Assembly: GCA_009760855.2 (NCBI GenBank)
Contig: WPIO01000027.1
Span: 3,712,501 to 3,776,500 of the forward strand
DNA: 64,000 nt
Source of the DNA: Cristatella mucedo
Taxonomy: Eukaryota > Bryozoa > Phylactolaemata > Cristatellidae
Direction of reading: 5' to 3'
In this document: in pieces, positions 55,957-64,000 of the stretch
Layout: each line of letters begins with the position of its first letter
How positions within the stretch are numbered: position 1 is the stretch's first letter
Notes under the pieces: model-generated
The model's database searches: none
The model's input: the letters and a program-made list of their open reading frames with translations, nothing else
Told to the model about the DNA's origin: nothing
Translations under genes and position numbers: made by a program

Positions 55957-56620
55957 GTGGCAATAAATGATAAGTGTCTACTTTGGGGCACGAGACAAGC
56001 AATACCCACTTTCCTCCGTGGCCAGCTCTTGCATGAGCTTGACGACGGCCGCCGACTCGGCATAATTATAATGAAAGCGACTGCTAAATCCTACGCTTGG
56101 TGGCCGGGCATAGATAGCTATATAAAATCTGTGTGCTGTAGCTGCCCTCATTGCAACCAAGTCAGGCATGCACCACCAGCGACCTCACATAAGTGGAGCG
56201 AGCCAGCAAGACCCGGGCAGCACATTGATTTTGCCGGGCCACTTAACAACCACTATTCCCTAATAGTGGCAGATACGTTCTCGAAGTGGCCCGAAGTGTT
56301 CCGACTGAGGGAGGCAACTTCTGGCATCACAATCTCAACTCTGCGACACTTTGCTCGATTAGGTCTAACGCGCGTACTTGCTTGTAAAGTCTATGCTTGT
56401 TTCATACAGGCTAATGGCATCCGGCACTTCCTTTCAGCACCACATCATCCGTCGAGCTATACAGACTAGCTGAACGCTTTGTTCAAACTTTCAAGCAGGC
56501 ATATACAGTTAGTGCGGGCGATCCGTGGCAGTGCATCGACCAGTTCCTGTTGAAGTGCCGCTCATCTGAGAAAGCCAAGACCGGATCCACCCCATCGCAG
56601 TTACTGCTTGGCTAAAATCT
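55957..56620 (+). pseudogene. gypsy-2 integrase remnant
   Basis: 170-codon frame 55957-56469: LGIIIMKATAKSYAWWPGID, CPHCNQVRHAPPA (the CC of the zinc domain), PGQHIDFAGPLNNHYSLIVA (first catalytic Asp), FSKWPEVF and ANGIRHFLSAPHHPSS. The last normally carries the second Asp and here reads ANGI. A frameshift after PHHPSS leads to LAERFVQTFKQA, which holds the catalytic Glu. The 5' LHEGH zinc-binding His part has decayed. Confidence 0.85.
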
Positions 56621-56940
56621 GAGCGCGTGCCTGGACCTGCTTTGCCCTGCCACTGAAGGTGCTGCCATGCCTTCATCTCCAACTACGCCTCTCAGACATG
56701 CGAATGTAGATCTGGTACAGGGATCATCGTAGCTGGACGACAAGTTGGTCTCCAGGAACCATTAAGGCAGCTGAAGGCTGTGTGATGTATTTGGTAGGGC
56801 CAGAAGATGGTGCTGACAGCGTAATTCGTCACCAAAACCAGCTTTGCCGGCAAGATGCAATTTCCTACACTGACCAGGTGATGCAAGAAAGGTGTGAGCA
56901 CGGCCAGAAGGAAAGAAGATCCGCTACCAGTTAAAGATGT

Positions 56941-58190
56941 AACGATATCGCAAAAAATAATGCTTCAGCTGTGGCAGAAGCCACTGATGGAATCAGCCAA
57001 GGCCCAACTAAGCAGCTAAGAGTATATGGGGTCGCATTGACTCGCAGCAACACTTCGATTCTAGTAACACTAGTGATTTTATTACCGGCACATCGACAGA
57101 GAACCCTCTTGAACATTTGGAAATAAATACCTCAAACATCGGAGCTGAATTTATCTCGGACAGCCATGCAGCCGACAAGCACAGCTTAAAGCAAGCAACA
57201 ATACATACATCGACTTGTAGCAACCAAGGCACCGCCCTGCCTATCTACAGAACAATGTTTCGTGAGACTCTAGGTTTACCGTGCACGACTGCTCTCACAA
57301 ATTAAACAGTAGGAATTGAGCAGGTTCCTTACAAACTTTCTAAGTAAAGACTTAGGGGCCAACTGTCGTGCAGCAATCGGAGCAGCTCTCATGAACGTAG
57401 GAGCTACTACTCGACGGTGCTTTCTCTGAAGAGCTGTTGTGCCTTTGAGAGCCACTTAACCGGGCTGCCGAGGCAACTGAGTCACCTAATAATAATGGTA
57501 ACGGTACAATAAATGCTAAAAGGTTGCTAACCTGGCGCCCTAAGAGAACTAAATCTCACAGCAAAAGCTTTGACAAACAAGGGCTAGTGACTTGCACGGC
57601 ATCAGGCTTAAACAGGCATTGAAAAGCAAATACATGTATCGCGCTTGGACATTGCATGCTGATGCATACAAAAGATTCAGGACTCACGTTGCAAGGGGTA
57701 CACCGAAATTTGGGTAAACTAAGAGCAAGCTTGAAAAAGCAAATACAAGATCAGGACTGACCATGTCAGGCATACGGGGACAACTGTAGATCACTCCAGT
57801 CAATCCTAGCAAAGGTGAAGTCTAGCTTCTATAAATACAATGTTGAATCACAGGTGCGCATTCCAAAGATGCCGATGTCTACGATCAACTATCCCCTACC
57901 CCTCCCAGGCTAGCTCCTTACCTAGTGATTCTTGTGGTGATCTAGCTTCTCCGGCTTCTTTGTTAACAAAATAGACAAGACCAAAGGGCCCGTCCATAGG
58001 ATGACAGCATCCTCTCATCCTGTCATTCAATTCCGTGCAACACCTCAATTTCTAAATTCAAGGAGGCCACGGGTGAATCCTGGTGTTCAAATCCCAGTCA
58101 AAGAAGACAACTAGCCCTCTAGACCTTATTCCCACTGCTCTGCTTATACAATGCATGAATCTGCTGCTGCCATGCATAACTTAACGTCAT
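56941..58190. other. No gene recognised except a short L2-type tail
   Basis: Flank of gypsy-2. At about 57488-57565 the minus strand shows an (ATT)n then GCGCCCTAAGAGAACTAAAT tail. The remainder is unassigned. Confidence 0.4.
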
Positions 58191-58194
58191 AAAT

Positions 58195-58695
58195 ATGTCA
58201 ATGGCCTCAGGTCATCCCAGCACCTTTCAAAAAGGATGTAGTCAGGCCACTACTCAAGAAAGCAACACTCGACCGGGTGAACTTAGGCAACTTCTGCCCA
58301 TTCTCCCTTTTAACGTTCCTATCAAAGACATTGGAACGAGTCATGGCACATCGGTTGAACCTCAAATCCTTTGGAGACCGTGCCTTTAGTTCGTATGCTC
58401 CCAAGCCTGGAGCTCACTTCCGACTTGCATTACGACATTCCCTTACTTGACCACCTTTAAAAAGAAGCTAAAAACACATGTATTTATCCATGCATTTAGT
58501 GGATCCAGGCATGTTGCCACAAACCATATTTGCATGCTGAATCTGTGCATATCTCTAACCATGTTATGCTTGTTGTCATTGTGCATGTTACCATTAACCA
58601 TTTGATCGTGCTTCCTGTGGAGCAAAGTGCCTAGAAAGTGATTGAGTTCTCTGAGGGCACCATAATAAATGTGCTCTTTTATTGTTATTATTACT
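58195..58695 (+). mobile_element. L2-A copy with large internal deletion
   Basis: Encodes VIPAPFKKDVVRPLLKKATL, LERVMAHRL (upstream of RT motif 1), then jumps at about 58353 straight to NLKSFGDRAFSSYAPK near the C-terminus. It continues through the 3' UTR to (ATT)-like repeats at about 58695. The catalytic core is missing. Confidence 0.8.
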
Positions 58696-58699
58696 ATAT

Positions 58700-59455
58700 G
58701 AGATCAGCACAAACAGCTCTATCCTAATTGGCTCATCAGATAGCGGTAAACAACAAATTCTTCGTCCGCTAAATACCGAAAAATACATACAACAGCTAAT
58801 AAACAGTGCTGCAATCGTAACTTAATCATCTAAACATGGGTAAAGAATCCCACGTCCACATTACTAATAGTATTTTGGTCAAAGTTGAACCAAGTACTGC
58901 ACTAAGCTATACAGTTAGCAAGACGCGAATTATAAAACAAATCATTGTGGAGATACAGACTAAGATACACACATGTAAATACACATAAAGCACGTCTGCG
59001 GTGGCTTACCGGATTGGCTTCTGTCGTCTGCATAGGTCACCGTCAAACGGCCATTCCCTCACGGACACGTGGAGTGAGGGTGTGGGCATTTGCCACAGTC
59101 GTCAAGTGCCGCGATTTCCGGAAATGCCACTTATCCGTTTCCAAAAAGATTTTGTCTGCGGAGTGAATCCTAATGATGCCTGAGTTTTTGGAAATTCGTT
59201 TACGGAAAACTCGATTTCATGGCTAAGTTTTGGTCATAATTTTGCGAGCGTTTGGCCGGCGATGGCTTCACAACAAACGCTAACATCTCAATAATCGCAT
59301 CGCACATCTTCATTATAATAAGATAAAAATGTAATGCACGTGATGACGTAGTGACGATACCGATCGTAAGATTCTAAGTCTTAGATGAACTGCTTAAAAA
59401 ATACCGTACAGCCGACGGGGGCGGCGTGCACCGGCCCGTCGCCACGCCGGACTGA
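58700..59455. other. No gene or repeat recognised
   Basis: Contains small palindromes (CCTCACGGACACGTGGAGTG at about 59057; TTTCCGGAAA at about 59114) but no assignable feature. Confidence 0.4.
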
Positions 59456-59930
59456 ACTTGTCGATTTCACTTAGAAATGGACAATTTGTGCACACAGATA
59501 AACAAATATTATTAGCTTGTTTTATGGAATCCGTAATTTCGTGCAACAGTTTAGAAACACTCTTATCGTGAACTGGAAGGGCGTACACACACAAATACTG
59601 CCGTCCGACCTTCGCCTTGTTCCTGGCTCCGCCTTGGCTGGCTCACAGCGCTTGTCGAGGCTTGAATTGAACGCACGAACGGTCGTAAAACCTCGCATTT
59701 CTTGCATTTTATTAGTTATTGACGAAAAATTCAAGGTTTTATTCCCGTCTTTGAGCTCAATTCAAGCCTCGACAAGCGCTGTCAGCGAGCCTGCTAAGCG
59801 GGGCTAAGCGCTTCCAGTTCAAGAAAAGAGCGCTAACTTCTGCATGAATTTAAGGATTCCATAGCACACGATAAAAGTAATTGTTTATCTGTGTGCACAA
59901 ATTGTGCATTTCTAAGTGAAATATTCAAGT
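59456..59930. repeat. Foldback-like long inverted repeat, about 235-bp arms
   Basis: The left arm begins ACTTG...ATTTCACTTAGAAATG and the right arm is its imperfect reverse complement; the loop is about 59706-59720. A perfect 26-bp match pairs 59645-59670 with 59757-59782. Near the ends, CAATTTGTGCACACAGATAA pairs with 59880-59905. ORFs across it are antisense images of each other. Confidence 0.85.
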
Positions 59931-61050
59931 ATCTGGTCACTTCTGAATGTAACACCCAGATTGTGTGCAGATGCTACAGAGGATTTCGAGTTTTATACTT
60001 TCCAGTGTCTGTTTATCGCTACGTTTGAACCAGGATAGTAAATTATTTCATAATCATTCCCTATGAGAAACTTTGCTGCAGGTCAAGTGCCGAGTTCAGC
60101 AATAAATTCTGCAAAGGAATTAAGGAAGTTTGGCAAGCTGAAAGGCAGGGATAAAAGAACAGGTTGTATTGTCTGTAGTCTAAAACCACATGAAAACTTA
60201 GATTTCGCTCGGAAATGACACTAGCAAAATGAAGAGTATACATTTTGAAAAGAGGCGGACCACCGATCCCTCCTGTAACCTGTATTTCAAGGCTGTTCGG
60301 ATGATTGGACCGTCAATATTAACGCAATGAAGTCTTCCACTGAAACGGAACGTAAAAAATTGCAGAGCAGTTCTATTATTGCCAGATGATACTATACGAG
60401 CTCAAGAAGGATTTTGTGATGAATGATGCTAAAACTTGAGACAGATACAATAGAACAGAGAAAGCACACACTTTGTGACAACATTCGGTGTGAGAAGCTC
60501 GTTGTACACTGCGTCAGCCACACTCATTAATGGCCTAGTACACGACTGCCATCTATCATGCTTAGGTGAGTGAGTGCTGAGTTCAGGCAGGTGGATTTTT
60601 TGCAATCCTGATTTGTATTCCTCTGCAAGAATTCATGTCTATGGGTGCTCGTAAAGAGCACTAAGGTGCTCTGCTGTCAGCTGATATTGCTGATTGTTTA
60701 TCTATGCGGCTGTGAAGTTAACCTCGGTATATTAACTTCTGTGAAGCTAACTTCTAAGCATCCTGAGCTCAGAATTTTGATTGAATAGGAAAGAGCATTT
60801 AATGTGTAGTGAACGTGAGAACCAACATCATATTATCAATATTACCTGTATTGTGGTGCAAAGATGTAAGCTGTAACTACAAGGAATCTGCTGCTATCAA
60901 CGGACCATCTGCTCATATAGTGCCAGTGTCTCGACTCTGGAAGTGCCAGCCACCTTCTACTCTTGGTGGCTTAAGAGTGGCTGCTGTCTGTTGCTGTCCT
61001 AAGCAGAATGCTACCCCAGCAGTGTGGCCTACTTCAAGCATAGCAGTCAT
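59931..61050. other. No gene or repeat recognised
   Basis: 1.1 kb, moderately AT-rich, with a single 86-codon frame (60809-61069) of no recognisable kind. Confidence 0.4.
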
Positions 61051-61054
61051 GGGT

Positions 61055-61345
61055 GTGTTTAGATCGTAATAGAGAACGCATACCCTAGTCTACGATAGTG
61101 CCACGCCTACATGTTGTCTGCTGGTACTAGGCTGGGGGGCCCTCCCGACCTTGACTGACCAATCGAGGCAGCAGTGGTCCTGCTGCTGGCGCTATCATAG
61201 CATCCCTGGGCACAGACGACTGGAAGTTCCTTTAGATTAACGTCTGCAGACGGGTCATTGTATAAACGTTGTCGAGTTCGGCTGTGTTCACTCGTTCCGA
61301 GTCCTCCAAGCCATTTTCTGTTCAGCAATACGCAAGCTCACAACA
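61055..61345 (+). repeat. Solo LTR-like sequence related to 49956-50259
   Basis: Shares TCTACGATAGTGCC, GTTGTCTGCTGGTACTAGGC, CCGACCTTGACTGACC and GCACAGACGAC with the LTR-like region at 49.96 kb. Like it, it ends in ...ACA followed by GGTGCT. A GTATAAACG TATA-like word is at about 61260. No coding region is attached. Confidence 0.5.
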
Positions 61346-61579
61346 GGTGCTAGCCCAGACGCTGATATCGGTGTGAACATAGACTCTACTCCGCCGCACT
61401 GTATGCCTCGACGGGCAGATGAATTAGGGGCGGTGTATAATGAGAACCTTGTTGATGCTACACTGGCTTAGAAGCTAAGTAAACACATGCAGTGAAATAT
61501 ATTCAAAATACATAAAAATGAGACTGCTGGCTTCGAATTATTTCTGCTGATCCTTTCATTGCCATGAGTTTGCAGATTT

Positions 61580-62430
61580 TTACGACTCGTTAAGTACTGG
61601 CAGCAGGAGAGTAGATGTCGTTGAGTAGGAGTTGTAGAAGTGAGATCCAGTCTAGGACCTGCAGACCCAAAGCTACTGTCGCCAACAATCTTTCAGCAAA
61701 AGAATGAAGCAGCTAAACAAAATTATTGTCCGTAGAGGACAGAAGGAGGCTGAAACTGGTTTGGCAGTTCAGCTAGATACGAAGGAGCCAAGCCGTGGAA
61801 GGTCTTGTGGGTCAGAGTAAGAATTTTGCTCTGTATCCGTTGTTCGACTGGGAGCCATTGCAGCTCCTTCAGCAAAGAAGACACGTGACCGAACCACTTG
61901 CAGCCATATTCATCTTAAGCTACAGTGGCTTGGTGGGTTTTTCGGCAGCCCAGCAACTAAGGCAGAATTGCAGTACTGCAGCCTAGACAGAACGAGGCCA
62001 CCCTAATTCCTAGCACATGGTGATGGTCGCACAACAGCGTTACGTATTAGAAGAGCAAAGTCTTAAAGTCCAGCCACACACTTGAGGTGTCCTATGAGTA
62101 AAAGTACGGTTTTATTGCCGCTTAGTTTAAGGAAATTGGTCGACATCAAGGATCGAATGCGTGCAAGGCTAGCATGCATTCAGTTTATCAGTCACTGCAG
62201 CAGCTTCAGACGAGTTAAACAAAAAATGCAGCAGGGTATCGTCAGCGCAGAAGTGATAGCCGATCCCATTGGGTTTTCTGAGATGCTCGGTATAAATAAA
62301 GTATAACAAACGACAAGAGCAGATGGTAGTTGCTGACACCCATGCACATAAAATTGGGCCTTATGAAACGATTTGTCGAAGCTCTAGATAAGAAGTTGGC
62401 AGCCTTTAAAATGTCTTCCCTAAGCTGAGG
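61580..62430 (-). mobile_element. L2-B LINE copy, reverse transcriptase to C-terminus
   Basis: Minus-strand frames: GIGYHFCADDTLLHFLFNSS with a CADD catalytic box, LKLSGNKTVLLL, LQYCNSALVAGLPK, LLKELQWLPVEQRIQSKILT, KTFHGLAPSYLAEL, then SFGSAGPRLD at the end. Stops and frameshifts are present. It is the most complete L2-B copy, joining the RT core to the C-terminal block seen at 11.3 and 35.6 kb. Confidence 0.75.
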
Positions 62431-62449
62431 CAAATGCCAAGCCCGATGT

Positions 62450-62597
62450 CTTACCTCTGGGTCGCAGCAGAAGGTAAGGTTTCACTCTTCAAGACCCGGG
62501 TCGTGGATTAGAGTCCTGCAGTGGCAATCGGTGGTGATAGCCATGAAGGCTCTTCTGCTTCTACGTAAACAAGGCTGTTGTATCATCTAACCTTTTC
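62450..62597 (+). repeat. SINE-A copy, diverged
   Basis: AAGGTAAGGTTTCACTCTTC, AAGACCCGGGTCGTGGATTA, GAGTCCTGCAGTGGCAATCG, GTGATAGCCATGAAGGCTCT, TCTGCTTCTACG and AAGGCTGTTGTATCATCTAA. Confidence 0.65.
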
Positions 62598-62984
62598 TTG
62601 GTGGGAACACAGACAATATATTCCCCAAGAAGGTCACTGGTAAGGAGAAAGCCGCTTGGAATAGCAACGTCACAGTAGGTCGGGGACAGACTATGTAGAC
62701 CTGGCTGAGACTTTGGAGAAGAACTTCAGTCCGATCGCATACGCCTGATGGTAATTTTGATACATCTCGGAAAAATACTTGCGATTATTTTTGTTTAACT
62801 TACGTGTAACTACGTGCAAACTTGATTAGTTTTAGTGGACTGAATGTCACAAAATTGCAAATTCAGTCGTTTTCTCATTAATCAATTTCAAACGTATACC
62901 AGTTCTGGTCACATAAGCCAAGTTTGTGGCAAATAATGGCCATTCCCTACAATTGTTAGACAAGCAATTACGAAGTAAAACTTA

Positions 62985-63820
62985 CTTCAAACCTTGCTCG
63001 TAAGTTCCAGTCTCGTTTTAGAGCCAATCACTCCACAGAGTCAGCATTACTTCGGGTGTATTACGAACTACTTAGGGATAGACTTAGGTAGTCTCTCTGC
63101 TTGTTTTGTTCGATCTTTCGGCAGCTTTTGATACTACATCCCGTCTCGACTTCTGTAACTCACTGTTTGCTGGTCTACCGGCCTGCACACTCAGGTACTT
63201 ACAGCTGGTGCAAAACTCTGCAGCTAGGCTTTTCTGTCGTGAGTGTCGCAGTTGCCCCGGCACACCACTTCTTGCCGACCTGCACTGGCTCCCAGTCAAC
63301 AAGGCATCGACTTCAAGGTTATGTCGCTCACTTTTAGGTCCCTTCATTATTTGGCTCCAGCCTACATGTCAGATCTATTCCCCCAGCAGGCTAAGCATAG
63401 TACCACCGCTTTTCGGAATCTAAACGTTCACGTGTACCTCGTACGAACCTCAAATCCTTCGGAGACCGTGCCTTCAGTTCGTTTGCCCCCAAAACCTGGA
63501 ACTTATTTCCGACTTTCGCCACGACATCCCCTGACTTGACCGCATTACAAAAACTAAAAACGCGCCTATTTATCACAGTATTTAGCTGGTCCCTGTGATT
63601 TGTCCTTAATGTGCTTATACGTGCTGACACCGTGCATCCTGCCACTAACCATATGTGAATTTTGACCATGTGCATGTAATTCCTAACCACACTGTCATTG
63701 AGTATGCTACCAATAACCATTTGATCTAGCTTCCTTTGTAGCAAATGTAAAGTGCCTAGAAAGAGATTGAGTTCTCTGTGGGCGCTATATCAAATGCAAC
63801 ATTATTATTATTATTACTAC
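62985..63820 (+). mobile_element. L2-A copy with internal deletion and intact 3' tail
   Basis: FQSRFRANHSTESALLRVYY, then VSLLVLFDLSAAFDT joins directly to SRLDFCNSLFAGLPACTLRY at about 63135, losing the RT catalytic core (about 650 bp). It continues through LADLHWLPVN and the 3' UTR to AAAGTGCCTAGAAAGAGATT and (ATT)n ending at about 63820. Confidence 0.85.
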
Positions 63821-64000
63821 TACCCGCGATAAAAAATGGTGTTACTGATAGTAATTTGCGATCGAGATGCATTGCTTACAGGAGTCAGGATCACTTGGCT
63901 CAATAGCAATGATGGTTTGGCATAGTTCACAGATATTCTAGATTCAGTTACGATAGCTCAAGTCTACGATAAAGCCTGCTGCTGCCAAATTTTTCAACCT

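Larger units (their letters stand above)
53330..56940 (+). mobile_element. Ty3/gypsy retrotransposon of K02A2.6/Mag type, decayed (gypsy-2)
   Basis: Gag (53.39-53.9 kb), protease-like (54.28-54.54), RT (54.70-55.5), integrase (55.96-56.62) and the post-integrase tail (VMYLVGPEDGADSVIRHQNQ at about 56.78-56.84) are in canonical order. An L2 tail (53985-54070) and a SINE-A (55588-55768) are inserted. Stops and frameshifts occur in every domain. Confidence 0.8.

Overview
The window is animal (metazoan) nuclear DNA. It has one interpretable host gene, split into ten coding exons with GT-AG introns, inside a dense layer of decayed transposable elements. The mixture of L2/CR1-type LINEs, two tRNA-derived SINE families, Ty3/gypsy and Ty1/copia remnants, ZMYM1-like hAT fossils, a mariner-like MITE and long (GA)n/(CA)n microsatellites suggests an invertebrate. 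I cannot place the phylum from the sequence. There is no sign of bacterial operons, CRISPR arrays or rRNA genes.

Host gene: on the minus strand, coding from 31511 down to 15390, lies a homologue of N-acetylglucosamine-6-sulfatase (GNS), a lysosomal sulfatase of heparan/keratan sulfate degradation. I assembled ten coding exons with consistent phases that encode 509 residues without a break. They carry a signal peptide, the metal-binding DD and DN pairs and the C-C-P-S-R sulfatase signature. Compared with human GNS as I remember it, the C-terminus is about 35 residues shorter. One short exon (26699-26764) is easily missed because it has no ATG-initiated ORF.

Layout: 1-15 kb is intergenic and full of L2 pieces, SINEs, a 1.25 kb inverted-terminal-repeat DNA transposon (5.5-6.8 kb) and a 310-bp tandem duplication (14.0-14.6 kb). 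15.4-31.5 kb is GNS, whose introns hold LINE, SINE, MITE, solo-LTR and microsatellite insertions. 31.6-35.4 kb is a ZMYM1-like hAT element whose left end lies about 80 bp upstream of the GNS start codon. 35.6-42.1 kb holds LINE/SINE fragments and a Ty1/copia remnant with a 3' LTR. 43.9-44.7 kb is the 3' part of an R2/NeSL-like LINE with a restriction-like endonuclease. 45.6-48.9 kb and 53.3-56.9 kb are two different decayed gypsy elements. Between and after them lie L2 copies, a second hAT fossil, LTR copies, a 475-bp foldback structure (59.46-59.93 kb) and further L2/SINE pieces.

No transposable element in the window looks intact: every coding region has stops, frameshifts or truncations. 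The most useful biological points are the complete GNS gene model, the hAT insertion at its 5' end, the shared 3' tail between one SINE family and the L2-A LINE (a likely SINE/LINE pair), and several unusually perfect inverted repeats. I did not find convincing evidence of a previously undescribed system.
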